49,554 bases of DNA from an uncultured Clostridia bacterium (GCA_947598205.1 CANQFB010000011.1:1-49554); one strand, 5' to 3'; shown: positions 1 through 8,390, counted from the first letter of the stretch. Notes: a model not told the origin generated them from the letters alone. Numbers and translations are program-made.

Positions 1-11
1 GGTCAAAAAAG

Positions 12-39
12 TTGCTTTTCAAAAAAAAGGGACTATAAT
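12..39 (+). promoter_or_regulatory. Sigma-A type promoter of the antiporter gene
   Basis: TTGCTT, a 16-nt spacer and a perfect TATAAT. The predicted transcript begins near position 46 and leaves a leader of about 37 nt before the start codon at 83. The leader has only a weak Shine-Dalgarno-like GTGAGA. Confidence 0.6.
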
Positions 40-82
40 AAGGAAAGGATTTTCTTCTAAAGATGCGGCAAAGTGTGAGAAT

Positions 83-1348
83 ATGGAAGCATTTGAAATT
101 TTACTCCCCTTGGCGTTCATTCTGCTCCTCTCCAAACTTATGGGGCTGGGGGCGCATAAGATCGGCATGCCCGCCGTCATCGGAATGCTCGTCGCGGGCG
201 TCCTCATCGGATGCCTCAACTACATTCCGTGGCAACCCTTAAAAGAGGCCTTCTTCGGCTCTGATGTGAAGAAGGGCATCGATATTATCTCCAAGATCGG
301 CGTCGTGCTCATCATGTTTTCGACGGGCCTCGGGACCGACCTTAAAAAACTCAAACAGACTGGCGGCGCGGCCGTCGTCATCACCGTGCTCGGCGTCGTC
401 GTCCCCATGGGGATGGGAACGCTCGTCGCCTTCCTCTTTCATCTTCCCGGCGGTTCGCTCGCATGGCTCTTCTACGGGGCGATCCTCACGGCGACCTCCG
501 TCTCCGTCACCGTCGCCGTATTGAAAGAGCTCGGCAAGCTCGATACGAAACTGGGAACTTCCATCGTCGCGGCCGCCGTCATCGACGACGTGATCGGCAT
601 CATCGTCCTCTCCGTCCTCACGGGCTTTTCTTCGGGCGGCGAAGGTGCGGGCTGGGACTGGTTCAACCCCAACGCCGCCCTCGTCACCATCAAGATCGTC
701 GTGTTCTTTATCGTTGCGATCGCGCTCGGCGTGGGCTTGAGGAAGATCTTCGACATCATGGAACGCAAGGCCCCGCACAACAGGCGCGTGCCCATCATTT
801 CGCTCGCGGCCTGCTTCCTCTATGCTTATACGGCGGAAAAGTTCTTCGGCGTCGCCGACATCACGGGGGCTTACATCGCGGGCATCCTTCTCGGCGGTAC
901 CCTCTCCGAGACGCCCTACGTCGAGAACAAGGTGGATATGATGGGCTATCTCTTCTTCTCCCCCGTCTTCTTCGCCTCCATCGGCATGAACCTCGATTTT
1001 TCGGGCATCACGCCCGCCTTTCTCGCCTTCGGAGCGGTGTATGTGCTCGTCGCGCTCGCAGGAAAGTTCATCGGGTGCGGGCTCGGGGCGAAGATCTGCA
1101 AGTTTTCGTGGATGGACAGCGTGCGGGCGGGGCTCGGCATGATGGTCCGCGCCGAAGTCATCCTGATCTGTGCGGAAAGGGGCGTCGCGGCGGGGCTCGT
1201 ATCGGGCGCCATCTACCCCTTCATCTTCCTGATCATCCTCATCTCCTCCGTGCTCACCCCCGTGTTCCTGAAACTTTCCTACCGCAAAGAGAAGGTCCGC
1301 CCGAAGCGCAGTAACCTTCCCGCGAATTGGGGAGAGAGCGGAACCTGA
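83..1348 (+). CDS. Cation:proton antiporter, CPA2 (KefB/NapA-like) family
   Basis: A 421-residue, almost wholly hydrophobic protein with about 12 membrane helices. It contains the paired acidic motif A-V-I-D-D-V-I-G (Asp168-Asp169) that carries the ion/proton coupling site in CPA2 antiporters such as NapA and KefB. It should exchange Na+ or K+ for H+ across the cell membrane for pH or osmotic homeostasis. There is no C-terminal RCK/TrkA-N domain, so it is a membrane-only version not gated by nucleotide through such a domain. The gene stands alone and converges on glmS, sharing a terminator hairpin at 1368-1397. The ion cannot be told from sequence. Confidence 0.88.
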   Translation: MEAFEILLPLAFILLLSKLMGLGAHKIGMPAVIGMLVAGVLIGCLNYIPWQPLKEAFFGSDVKKGIDIISKIGVVLIMFSTGLGTDLKKLKQTGGAAVVITVLGVVVPMGMGTLVAFLFHLPGGSLAWLFYGAILTATSVSVTVAVLKELGKLDTKLGTSIVAAAVIDDVIGIIVLSVLTGFSSGGEGAGWDWFNPNAALVTIKIVVFFIVAIALGVGLRKIFDIMERKAPHNRRVPIISLAACFLYAYTAEKFFGVADITGAYIAGILLGGTLSETPYVENKVDMMGYLFFSPVFFASIGMNLDFSGITPAFLAFGAVYVLVALAGKFIGCGLGAKICKFSWMDSVRAGLGMMVRAEVILICAERGVAAGLVSGAIYPFIFLIILISSVLTPVFLKLSYRKEKVRPKRSNLPANWGESGT

Positions 1349-1367
1349 AGGCATATCTATGAAAACT

Positions 1368-1397
1368 GCCGCCCGTGCTTTTGATCGCGCGGGCGGC
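1368..1397. terminator. Bidirectional terminator hairpin between antiporter and glmS
   Basis: An 11-bp stem (GCCGCCCGTGC against GCGCGGGCGGC, one G-T pair) with an 8-nt loop, followed on the plus strand by TTATTTTATT and on the minus strand by AGTTTTC. It lies between two convergent genes. Confidence 0.8.
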
Positions 1398-1402
1398 TTA
1401 TT

Positions 1403-3178
1403 TTATTCCACGGTGACGGATTTTGCGAGATTGCGCGGTTTATCGGGGTCGTTCCCGCGGGCGACGGCGACATAATAGGCGAGCGCCTGCAAGGGAATGA
1501 CGGAGAGGACGGGCGAATACGTTTCCCCGATGTCGGGGATGAGGACGGAGGAGAGGATCTCCCCCCTCTTCCTGTATTCTGGAAGCGACGTGACGAGGAA
1601 CACCTTTGCGCCGCGGGCATATGTCTCGTGGACGGCGTTCATCGTCTTCTCGGCGAGACGGGAAGAGGTGAGGATGGCGACGACGGGCGTCCCCTTCTCG
1701 ATGAGCGCAAGGGTGCCGTGCTTGAGCTCGCCCGCGGGATAACCCTCGCTCGGAAGATAGCTGATCTCCTTCAGTTTCAGGCTTCCCTCGAGGGCGGCGC
1801 AGTGATCGGCCCCCCTGCCGAGGAAGAAGACGGATTTCGCCCCGAGGAAATGCGGCGTCCATGCGCGCACCTCCTCCGAAGCCGCGAGCGCATCCTTCGC
1901 AAGCAACGGAAGGGATAGAAGTTCCGCCCCGCACGCTCCCCGTCCCTTCGCACTCGCAAGCTCCTCGGCGAGGGCATACAGAAGGACGAGCTGGGCGTTG
2001 AAGCTCTTGGTCGCGGCGACGGCGATCTCCCTGCCCGCCGCGGTGAAGAGCACGAAATCGGCCAGCCGCGCAAGGGAGGAATAGCGCACATTCGTGACGG
2101 CGAGAAGGGTCGCCCCGCTCCTTTTTGCAAGTTCGGCCGCCGCGAGGGTATCGGCCGTCTCCCCGCTCTGCGAGACGGCGATGACGACCGTGTTCCTTTG
2201 AATGACGGGATCGCGGTAGCGGTATTCGCTCGCGACGGCCACCTCCACGGGGATGCGGGCGCGCGCCTCGATGGCGATCTTCGCGCAAAGTCCGCTATGA
2301 TATGCCGTTCCGCAGGCCACGATATGGATATACTCTGCGTGGCATAGTACTTCGCGAAGTTCAAAAATTTTGGGATAAGACTGTATAATTTGTTGAGTAT
2401 TTGCAATGGAGAGCGGAATTTCCGACATTTCTTTGCGCATGAAGTGGCGGAAGCCCTTCTTTTCGGGAACGTCCTCTTCGAGGGAATATTCGAGGGGCTT
2501 TTTTTCGATCTCGCGCCCGTCTTCGGCATAAAAATGCGCGCTCTTTCCATCGAGAAGGGCAAACTCATTCTCGCCGAGGGCATAGATCTCCATCCCCTCG
2601 GCGGCGATCGCGGGAATGTCGCTCGCGAGATACGTCCCGTCCTCTCCCCGTCCCACGACGAGGGGGGAAGCCCTCCTTGCGAGGGCGATCTTTCCGGGCT
2701 CTTCCAAAGAGAGCGCGGCGAGGGCGAAAGAGCCCACAAGGCGCGCCGCCGTCTTTTGGAGGGCGGCGAGAAGATCCCCCTCGTAGTAGCCGTCGAGCAG
2801 GTGGGCGACGATCTCCGTATCCGTCTCGGAGGTGAAGCTCTCCCCCCTTTTCAGGCACTCCTCTTTGAGCGGCTTCATGTTCTCGATGATGCCGTTGTGC
2901 ACGAGCGCGATACGCCCATAGATGTGCGGGTGCGCGTTCTCCTCGGTGGGCGTGCCGTGGGTGGCCCATCGGGTGTGGCCGATGCCCGTTCGGCCGAGAA
3001 AGTTCTTTGCGGCCGAGAGGCCCTCCACGCTCCCCGCCCGCTTCATGACCTCAAATGAATGTTTCTCGATCACGGCAATGCCCGCCGAATCGTAGCCGCG
3101 GTATTCGAGTTTTTTCAGGCCCTCGAGGAGAATGGGCGCGGCCTGCCTTCTCCCCACATAGCCGACGATGCCGCACAT
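1403..3178 (-). CDS. glmS: Glutamine--fructose-6-phosphate aminotransferase (isomerizing)
   Basis: GlmS makes glucosamine-6-phosphate from fructose-6-phosphate and glutamine, the first step towards UDP-GlcNAc and peptidoglycan. The 591-residue protein starts MCGIVGYVG, whose Cys2 becomes the N-terminal nucleophile of the glutaminase domain. Two SIS (sugar isomerase) domains follow from about residue 270, and it ends with the family-typical K-S-V-T-V-E. I chose this start because Cys2 must be N-terminal; the frame stays open 57 codons further upstream inside glmM. Stop of glmM and start of glmS overlap as TGATG, implying translational coupling. Because the gene has no leader of its own, the glmS ribozyme found in many Bacillota is absent. 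Confidence 0.97.
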   Translation of the reverse strand: MCGIVGYVGRRQAAPILLEGLKKLEYRGYDSAGIAVIEKHSFEVMKRAGSVEGLSAAKNFLGRTGIGHTRWATHGTPTEENAHPHIYGRIALVHNGIIENMKPLKEECLKRGESFTSETDTEIVAHLLDGYYEGDLLAALQKTAARLVGSFALAALSLEEPGKIALARRASPLVVGRGEDGTYLASDIPAIAAEGMEIYALGENEFALLDGKSAHFYAEDGREIEKKPLEYSLEEDVPEKKGFRHFMRKEMSEIPLSIANTQQIIQSYPKIFELREVLCHAEYIHIVACGTAYHSGLCAKIAIEARARIPVEVAVASEYRYRDPVIQRNTVVIAVSQSGETADTLAAAELAKRSGATLLAVTNVRYSSLARLADFVLFTAAGREIAVAATKSFNAQLVLLYALAEELASAKGRGACGAELLSLPLLAKDALAASEEVRAWTPHFLGAKSVFFLGRGADHCAALEGSLKLKEISYLPSEGYPAGELKHGTLALIEKGTPVVAILTSSRLAEKTMNAVHETYARGAKVFLVTSLPEYRKRGEILSSVLIPDIGETYSPVLSVIPLQALAYYVAVARGNDPDKPRNLAKSVTVE

Positions 3179-4515
3179 CAGGCGAGGTCCTCCGCCGCAG
3201 AAACGGCTTTTTCCATGAGGTCGGCCGCGGCGCGGCAGACCTCTGCCTCTTCCCCCTCGGCGAGGATGCGGATGACAGGTTCCGTCCCCGAGGCGCGAAG
3301 GACGATCCTTCCCCCTTGAAGAAGCCCCTCCGCCTTCGCTTTGGCGCAAAGGACGCTCTCCGAAGTCGCCACCGCCTTATCGCGCACCCGCACGCTCCTT
3401 TTCTCCTGCGGGAGAGGATGATACCCCTCGACAAGGAGGGAGAGCGGACACTTGCTCTCGACGACCGTCTCCATGACTTTGAGGGCGGTAAGCACTCCGT
3501 CGCCCGTCGTGGCATGTTTGCGGAAGATGATGTGCCCAGAGCTCTCCCCGCCCAAAAGATAGCCCGACTTTAGCATTTCTTCATAGACGAAGCGGTCGCC
3601 CACGTCGGAATAGGCGAGCGCGATGTTCTCGCGGGAAAGGCTTCTTTCGAGGCCGCCGTTGCTCATCTGCGTGGCGACGATCCCCCCGCCGTCGAGCTTG
3701 CCCCGTGCCTTCAGACTGCGGGCGGCGAGATACAAAATGGCGTCTCCGTCCAGAATATTCCCCCGCTCATCGGCGGCAATGCAACGGTCGGCGTCGCCGT
3801 CAAAGGCAAAGCCGATGTCCAGCCCCTCCGTCTTGACGAGCGCGGCAATGCGCTCGGGGTGGGTAGACCCCACGCCCGCGTTGATATTGACGCCGTCGGG
3901 AGATGCGCCGATGCAGAGAACGGTCGCACCCAGCGCATCGAAGACGGCCTTTGCGATCATGAACGCGCTTCCGTTGGCGCAGTCGAGCCCCACCCGCATG
4001 CCGCGGAATCCCACGCGGGGCAGGGAGAGAAGATAGGCGAGATAGCGGTTCCTCCCCGCCACGAAATCGACGGTACGGCCGATGTCCGCCCCCGTCGCAA
4101 GGGGCAGACTTCCGCCGTCAAGATAGTCCTCGATGAGGCGCAAGGTCTCATCTTCGAGCTTCTCCCCCTTGGCGTTGAAGAGCTTGATTCCGTTGTCCTC
4201 GTAGGGGTTGTGGCTCGCAGAGATCATCACGCCGCAATCGAAATGCTCCGTGCGGGTGAGATAGGCGACGGAGGGCGTCGTCGTCACGTGCAGAAGATAG
4301 ACGTCCGCGCCCGAGGCGGCCGCCCCCGCCGCAATCGAATATTCGAGCGTGTAGGAGGAGCGGCGCGTATCCTTGCCGATGACGATGCGCGCCCGATCGT
4401 AACTCCCGCGGGCAAAATACCGACCCAAGAACCTGCCCACGCGGAATGCGTGAATGGCGGTGAGCGTCTCATTCGCCCGCCCGCGAAAACCGTCCGTTCC
4501 GAAATATTTCCCCAC
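3178..4515 (-). CDS. glmM: Phosphoglucosamine mutase
   Basis: GlmM converts glucosamine-6-phosphate (the GlmS product) into glucosamine-1-phosphate. The 445-residue protein has the N-terminal K-Y-F-G-T-D-G-F-R-G signature, the phosphoserine loop S-A-S-H-N-P (Ser101), the Mg-binding F-D-G-D-A-D-R near residue 240 and the C-terminal phosphate-binding R-A-S-G-T-E-P. The start is GTG, preceded by AGGAGGG at 5-nt spacing. It is the first gene of a two-gene glmM-glmS operon, so two consecutive enzymes are made from one message. No clear promoter could be placed in the repeat-rich DNA upstream. Confidence 0.96.
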   Translation of the reverse strand: MGKYFGTDGFRGRANETLTAIHAFRVGRFLGRYFARGSYDRARIVIGKDTRRSSYTLEYSIAAGAAASGADVYLLHVTTTPSVAYLTRTEHFDCGVMISASHNPYEDNGIKLFNAKGEKLEDETLRLIEDYLDGGSLPLATGADIGRTVDFVAGRNRYLAYLLSLPRVGFRGMRVGLDCANGSAFMIAKAVFDALGATVLCIGASPDGVNINAGVGSTHPERIAALVKTEGLDIGFAFDGDADRCIAADERGNILDGDAILYLAARSLKARGKLDGGGIVATQMSNGGLERSLSRENIALAYSDVGDRFVYEEMLKSGYLLGGESSGHIIFRKHATTGDGVLTALKVMETVVESKCPLSLLVEGYHPLPQEKRSVRVRDKAVATSESVLCAKAKAEGLLQGGRIVLRASGTEPVIRILAEGEEAEVCRAAADLMEKAVSAAEDLA

Positions 4516-4863
4516 CTCTGCCCTCCTTTACGCTGTCCATCGTATGCAAAAGGGCGATTTTGGGTGAAAAAGAAAAGCCTTCCCCCCTCGGGAGGAAGGT
4601 GTCGCCCTCGGCGACGGATGAAAGGAACGTTCTAATTACGTCATGCTGCCCGTGCGTTATTATTACGTCATCCTGTCCCGCCCGTGCGTTCCATCCGTCA
4701 TGTTGAGCGGAGGCGAAGCCGCAGTCGAAACATCACCGCATTATAATAAGGTGATACTTCGACACGCCTCGTCCCTCGGCGGCTCAGTATGACGAGTTTA
4801 GAAGAACCGCCGAGGCGGACATGGTACCCGCCTCGGCGGTCTTACTGCAATTTTGATTATTTT
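4516..4863. other. Repeat-rich intergenic region
   Basis: 348 bp without a credible gene. It holds two short CGTCATnCTG..CCCG-type repeats near 4640-4690, a long imperfect palindrome (4696-4794) and, at 4803-4843, an inverted repeat CCGCCGAGGCGG / CCGCCTCGGCGG that can serve as terminator of the lipoprotein gene read from the minus strand. Confidence 0.7.
4696..4794. repeat. Family A intergenic palindrome, copy 1
   Basis: A 99-bp imperfect palindrome whose arms read CGTCATGTTGAGC..GTCGAAACATCACC and GGTGATACTTCGAC..GGCTCAGTATGACG, separated by an ATTATAATAA centre. Related copies occur at 8009-8080, 8256-8288 (half), 10007-10034 (short), 49363-49454 and 49486-49554. No open frame is inside, so it looks like a non-autonomous REP/MITE-like element. 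Confidence 0.75.
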
Positions 4864-5742
4864 TTATTCATTCACTTCGGGCAAATCTTTGGGCAGGGTC
4901 ACCGTTTGGCCGCCATATGTATAATCAAGGTCATAGCGGTATTCTACCACAGCTCCCTCGAACCTTTCATCGTTGGGAAATCTTTCGATCCGGTCATGCA
5001 AAAAGTGCGCGATCTTGCCGTCCTTGAAGGAGAAGCCAATCGTTACGGTGCAACTGGACTCATCATCCAAGTCGAGGTTCTGCACCCAGACATACAGTCC
5101 TTTTTCTTCGTCAAACGTAAAGTCTGCGGCATGATCTTTGGCGCCGAAATAGAGTTCTTCCATCATTACGAGGAGATAGTTTTCGCTTCTGTACCCACGC
5201 CATACTTCGCTTTCTATGTTCTCTTGGTCGAATTCTCGCGTATAAAGAACTTCACCATCATAATAAAGCTCGGTGGATGTTTCGGGGTCACTGTTAAGCT
5301 GGGAATAATGTTCACACCCGTTGGCGCGGATGCCCGTTACATCCCAACTATCTTCCTCCGGCTCAACCGTATTTACATCGGTAAAGTGATAATACAGCGT
5401 GCCTTCTATTTTGAAATTGTCGAAGTTTGTTTCGTCAAACGCCGCCGCCCAAGCCGCCTCGAAATTTTCCTCGGGAAGTTTGCCCGTCTGCGTTTCCTTG
5501 CCGCCCTCTTGCGCGCCGCAGACGCAGTCGCCATTGGTGAAGTCGTGATCGGCTTTGGTACTCTCGTCGATGTTGCTCTTGTCCTCGCCGTGCTCGTCGC
5601 AATACTTCCAGTGCTGGGTCTCGTTAAAGTCCCACGTGTCGTATTTGTGCTTGTGTTCCTTTTCGCCGCCGCACGCCGAAATGCCGACGCCGAGGGTTGC
5701 GGCCATTGCAAGTGCAACAGCCATTTTCAAAAGTTTTTTCAT
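4864..5742 (-). CDS. Predicted surface lipoprotein with His/Cys-rich segment
   Basis: A 292-residue protein with a signal peptide and lipobox I-S-A-C (Cys24), so it should be lipid-anchored outside the membrane. Residues 30-78 are rich in His, Cys and acidic residues with the spacing H-K-H-K-Y..H-W-K-Y-C..H..C-V-C-G seen in many gut Bacillota surface proteins; it may bind metal. The rest is acidic with aromatic-rich strands and no domain I recognise. ATG follows GGAGGTCC. Transcription diverges from an XRE regulator at 5819, and the promoter carries two copies of a palindromic operator, so autoregulated repression by that neighbour is likely. Function unknown. Confidence 0.85.
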   Translation of the reverse strand: MKKLLKMAVALAMAATLGVGISACGGEKEHKHKYDTWDFNETQHWKYCDEHGEDKSNIDESTKADHDFTNGDCVCGAQEGGKETQTGKLPEENFEAAWAAAFDETNFDNFKIEGTLYYHFTDVNTVEPEEDSWDVTGIRANGCEHYSQLNSDPETSTELYYDGEVLYTREFDQENIESEVWRGYRSENYLLVMMEELYFGAKDHAADFTFDEEKGLYVWVQNLDLDDESSCTVTIGFSFKDGKIAHFLHDRIERFPNDERFEGAVVEYRYDLDYTYGGQTVTLPKDLPEVNE

Positions 5743-5764
5743 AATGGACCTCCATTGGTATTTG

Positions 5765-5810
5765 ATAGCATATTGCTATATCTTGTCTAAAGTATATAGC
5801 AAACAGCTAT
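5765..5810. promoter_or_regulatory. Two ATAGC-N5-GCTAT operators
   Basis: Perfect inverted repeats ATAGC-atatt-GCTAT (5765-5779) and ATAGC-aaaca-GCTAT (5796-5810), with centres 31 bp apart, about three helical turns. One lies inside the lipoprotein promoter spacer and the other just downstream of its predicted start. A near copy occurs at 31777-31791 in the second lipoprotein/XRE module. Probable binding sites of the divergent XRE regulator. Confidence 0.75.
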
Positions 5811-5819
5811 AATTGTCAA
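5791..5819 (-). promoter_or_regulatory. Sigma-A type promoter of the lipoprotein gene
   Basis: On the minus strand TTGACA, a 17-nt spacer and TATACT. The -35 box overlaps the start of the divergent XRE gene. One operator copy fills the spacer. Confidence 0.8.
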
Positions 5820-6034
5820 TGAAATTTATGAAAATCTTTCAAGAAAGATTAAAAGAGTTGCGTAAGCAGGCGGGATTGACGCAACGGGAGATGGCGGAAA
5901 AGTTATTCGTCGCACAACCATCGTATATCCGCTACGAGAACGGTTCCTCGGAGCCCTCGCAAGAAAATCTCGTTCGCATCGCCGATCTCTTTGATGTTTC
6001 CGTCGATTATCTGCTCGGTAGAGATGACTATTGA
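5819..6034 (+). CDS. XRE/HTH_3 family transcriptional regulator
   Basis: A 71-residue protein that is almost only a helix-turn-helix domain: L-K-E-L-R-K-Q-A-G-L-T-Q-R-E-M-A, then Q-P-S-Y-I-R-Y-E-N-G and the typical closing D-Y-L-L-G-R. It should bind DNA as a dimer, probably at the two ATAGC-N5-GCTAT sites upstream, controlling itself and the divergent lipoprotein. A plus-strand TATAAT (5808-5813) ends 5 nt before the ATG at 5819 and there is no Shine-Dalgarno, so the message may be leaderless. The ATG at 5828, nine bases on, is an equally good start by homology. A TTG at 5813 is in frame but overlaps the -10 box, so I rejected it. Confidence 0.85.
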   Translation: MKFMKIFQERLKELRKQAGLTQREMAEKLFVAQPSYIRYENGSSEPSQENLVRIADLFDVSVDYLLGRDDY

Positions 6035-6046
6035 CAAAATGTGGCG

Positions 6047-6107
6047 ATGCTTCGACAGGCTCATCATGACTAATATGAAGCAACCCCACCTCCGTCACGC
6101 AGAACGC
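6047..6107. repeat. Degenerate family A half and family B start
   Basis: GATGCTTCGACAGGCTCATC..GAC resembles the right arm of family A. It is followed by CCCCACCTCCGTCACGC, the opening of the family B element whose hairpin is listed separately at 6108-6135. Confidence 0.5.
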
Positions 6108-6135
6108 AAAAGCTCCTCCCCAAGGAGGAGCTTTT
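6108..6135. terminator. Bidirectional terminator inside a family B repeat
   Basis: A perfect 12-bp stem AAAAGCTCCTCC / GGAGGAGCTTTT with loop CCAA, T-rich on both strands. It lies between the convergent XRE and malic enzyme genes and forms the right half of a family B intergenic repeat. Confidence 0.85.
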
Positions 6136-6166
6136 ATCATATTTCAAATTTTTACGCCGACTTCCA

Positions 6167-7339
6167 TTACTTCTTGGCGACGCCCGTTCTGCGTGCGGCG
6201 GAAGATACGGCCACGGCGACGGCTTTGTGGGCGGTAAGATCGTAGGCGTAAGGTAAAATATGATCGGGGGAAAGCTCCCCTTCGGGCACACAGGATGCGA
6301 TTGCCTGCGACGCCGCAAACATCATCTCGAAATTGATCTTCCTCGCCCGCACGTCGAGCGCGCCGCGGAAGAGCCCGGGGAAGACGAGCACGTTGTTGAT
6401 CTGGTTGGGCTTCTCGGAAGAGCCCGTTCCGACGACGGCCGCCCCCGCTTCCAAGGCGTCCTCTCTTGAAATTTCGGGCGTGGGATTGGCGCATGCGAAC
6501 ACCACTGCCTCCTTCGCCATTGCGCGGATCATCTCCTTCGTCACGCAGTTGGGGCCCGAGACGCCGATGAAGACGTCCGCCCCCTTCATGGCGTTCATGA
6601 GCGGGCCTTTGAGCTTGCGGCGGTTGGTGAGGCGCGCAATCTCGGCCTTCGCCTCCGTGAGGGAACGATCCCCCTCGCAGAGAATGCCCTGACGGTCGCA
6701 GAGGACGACCTCCCCCGCTCCCATCTTCATGAGGAACTTCGCGATGGCGATCCCCGCCGCACCCGCGCCGTTGATGACGATGTGCACCTGATCAATCTTC
6801 TTCCCCACGAGTTTTAAGGCGTTGAGAAGGGCGGCCGCGGTGACGACGGCGGTGCCGTGCTGGTCGTCGTGAAAGACGGGGATATCGAGGTCCTCGATGA
6901 GCCTCCTTTCGATCTCGAAACAGCGGGGCGCGGCGATGTCTTCCAAATTGATCCCGCCAAAAGAGCCCGCCAAAAGTTCGATGGTGCGGATGATCTCCTC
7001 CGTATCCTTTGAACGGATGCAGAGCGGAATGGCGTCTACCCCGCCGAACGCCTTGAAGAGGGCGCACTTGCCCTCCATCACGGGCATGCCCGCCTCGGGA
7101 CCGATGTCCCCCAGCCCCAAAACGGCCGTGCCGTCGGTAATGACGGGCACGGTGTTCCAGCGGCGGGTGAGGTCGAAACTTCTCTCCACGTCCTCGTGGA
7201 TGGCGAGGCAGGGCTCGGCGACGCCGGGCGTATAGGCGAGGGAGAGCTTTTCGCGGCTGTCCACTTCCACGCGGGGGATAACTTCGATCTTCCCCCGCCA
7301 CTCTCCGTGTTTTTTAAGCGATTCTTCCCGATAATTCAT
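6167..7339 (-). CDS. NAD(P)-dependent malic enzyme
   Basis: It oxidatively decarboxylates malate to pyruvate and CO2 with reduction of NAD(P)+. The 390-residue protein is the short bacterial form without a phosphotransacetylase domain. Visible are the malic N-terminal S-L-A-Y-T-P-G-V-A-E-P, the metal-site region F-H-D-D-Q-H-G-T-A, the nucleotide-binding G-A-G-A-A-G and the C-terminal F-A-C-A-N-P-T-P-E-I. The start at 7339 is preceded by GAGG and removes a 72-codon upstream extension lying inside bioY. It is the second gene of an operon behind bioY (8-nt gap). With the fumarase at 18-19 kb it gives a fumarate-malate-pyruvate route. Confidence 0.95.
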   Translation of the reverse strand: MNYREESLKKHGEWRGKIEVIPRVEVDSREKLSLAYTPGVAEPCLAIHEDVERSFDLTRRWNTVPVITDGTAVLGLGDIGPEAGMPVMEGKCALFKAFGGVDAIPLCIRSKDTEEIIRTIELLAGSFGGINLEDIAAPRCFEIERRLIEDLDIPVFHDDQHGTAVVTAAALLNALKLVGKKIDQVHIVINGAGAAGIAIAKFLMKMGAGEVVLCDRQGILCEGDRSLTEAKAEIARLTNRRKLKGPLMNAMKGADVFIGVSGPNCVTKEMIRAMAKEAVVFACANPTPEISREDALEAGAAVVGTGSSEKPNQINNVLVFPGLFRGALDVRARKINFEMMFAASQAIASCVPEGELSPDHILPYAYDLTAHKAVAVAVSSAARRTGVAKK

Positions 7340-7347
7340 GAGATCCT

Positions 7348-7908
7348 CTATTTTATGTACCTTTCGAGCCGCGATGCAAGCAGCGCCGCGACAAAGAGTT
7401 TGATGGCGTCGGGGATGAGGAAGGGCGTCACGCACAGGGCGATCGCGCTCCCCACCGAGGCGCTGTTCATAATGATGAACCACACCGTCCCGAAGAGGTA
7501 GCACAGGGCGAGCCCGAGAATATTCGCCGCATAAAAGATGCCGAAGCGCGCCCACTTATTCTTAACGGGAATCAGTTTGAAGAGGGCGGGGACGAGCACG
7601 GCGAAGAAAAAGCCGAAGATATAGCCGCCCGTCGGCCCGAGGAGCGCGGCCGTTCCCGCCTTAAAGCCCGAAAACACGGGAATGCCGACAAGGCCCATTA
7701 AGATGTAGACGGCAACGGTCGCGAGCGAGCGCTTCCACCCGAGGAGTGCGCCCAAAAAGCAGACGGCGAAGGTTTGCAGGGTGAAGGGAACGGGCCCGAA
7801 CGGAATGGTTACCCAAGCGCAGACGGCAAGGATGGCGACGGAGAGCGCAATGTAGGCGATCTCCCGCGCTACGCTCTTCACCCTCTTTGTGGGTGTAGTA
7901 TTTTTCAT
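7348..7908 (-). CDS. bioY: Biotin ECF transporter S component BioY
   Basis: A 186-residue membrane protein with about six helices and the BioY features I-P-F-G-P-V-P-F-T-L-Q-T, G-P-T-G-G-Y-I-F-G-F and A-L-C-Y-L-F-G-T. BioY captures biotin and works with the EcfA-EcfA'-EcfT energising module, which is not in this window. Its -10 box ends 7 nt before the ATG and there is no Shine-Dalgarno, so translation is probably leaderless. It heads an operon with malic enzyme. No BirA operator-like dyad was seen at the promoter. Confidence 0.94.
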   Translation of the reverse strand: MKNTTPTKRVKSVAREIAYIALSVAILAVCAWVTIPFGPVPFTLQTFAVCFLGALLGWKRSLATVAVYILMGLVGIPVFSGFKAGTAALLGPTGGYIFGFFFAVLVPALFKLIPVKNKWARFGIFYAANILGLALCYLFGTVWFIIMNSASVGSAIALCVTPFLIPDAIKLFVAALLASRLERYIK

Positions 7909-7915
7909 AGATAAC

Positions 7916-7944
7916 AGTATATCATAATTTTTCTGTTTTGTCAA
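7916..7944 (-). promoter_or_regulatory. Leaderless-type promoter of bioY
   Basis: TTGACA, 17 nt, TATACT on the minus strand; the -10 box ends 7 nt upstream of the bioY ATG, so the transcript should begin at or within a base or two of the start codon. Confidence 0.75.
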
Positions 7945-8008
7945 ACATGTCATCCCGCCCCGCGTGGCATTTATCGCGTCACATTGCCCCGCCCGCACGT
8001 TCTCATTT

Positions 8009-8080
8009 CGTCACCCTGAGCGAAGTCGAAGGGTCACCGCATTATAATAAGGTGATGTTTCGACTACGCTCAACATGACG
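8009..8080. repeat. Family A intergenic palindrome, copy 2
   Basis: Arms CGTCACCCTGAGC..GTCGAAGGGTCACC and GGTGATGTTTCGAC..GCTCAACATGACG around the same GCATTATAATAA centre as copy 1. A right-half copy is repeated at 8256-8288. Confidence 0.75.
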
Positions 8081-8255
8081 ATTGATACCAACCCTCATCA
8101 GTCACCTGCGGTGACAGCTTCCCCCTTCATAAGGGGGAAATAGCACGCGCCCTTGTCGCCCCTGTAAGGGGAGATGTCACGAGCTTGCGAGGGACAGAAG
8201 GGTTAACCCTTTCCCCCGCTTCGCGGGTACTTTCCCTAAAAGGGACAGCAAGAAA

Positions 8256-8288
8256 TAAGGTGATGTTTCGACTACGCTCAACATGACG
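8256..8288. repeat. Family A right-half copy
   Basis: Starts ATAAGGTGATGTTTCGAC and ends GCTCAACATGACG, identical to the right arm of the copy at 8009-8080 but without its left arm. Confidence 0.7.
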
Positions 8289-8300
8289 ATTTAGAAGTTC

Positions 8301-8390
8301 ACCCCACCCCCTTTATTCCCCCTCCCATGGAGGGGGGCAACGGACTGCGTATTAGGGGATCCTCTCGTCCCCTGCGGGGCTCGGAATGAC
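8301..8390. repeat. Long family B variant, copy 1
   Basis: Begins CCCCACCCCCTTTATTC, has a hairpin CCCCCTCCatGGAGGGGG, then CAACGGACTGCGTATTAGGG, and ends near GGAATGAC. A near-identical copy lies at 9783-9862, on the other side of the lipoprotein gene. Confidence 0.75.

Noticed and set aside
3170..3190. glmS ribozyme upstream of glmS
   Set aside because: The glmS start overlaps the glmM stop, so there is no untranslated leader in which the ribozyme could lie.
5813..5818. TTG start for the XRE regulator
   Set aside because: The TTG overlaps the last base of a plus-strand TATAAT and would precede the predicted transcription start; the ATG codons at 5819 or 5828 fit better.
4864..6034. Toxin-antitoxin pair made of the lipoprotein and XRE gene
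   Set aside because: The neighbour is a secreted lipoprotein, genes are divergent rather than co-transcribed, and no toxin fold is visible.
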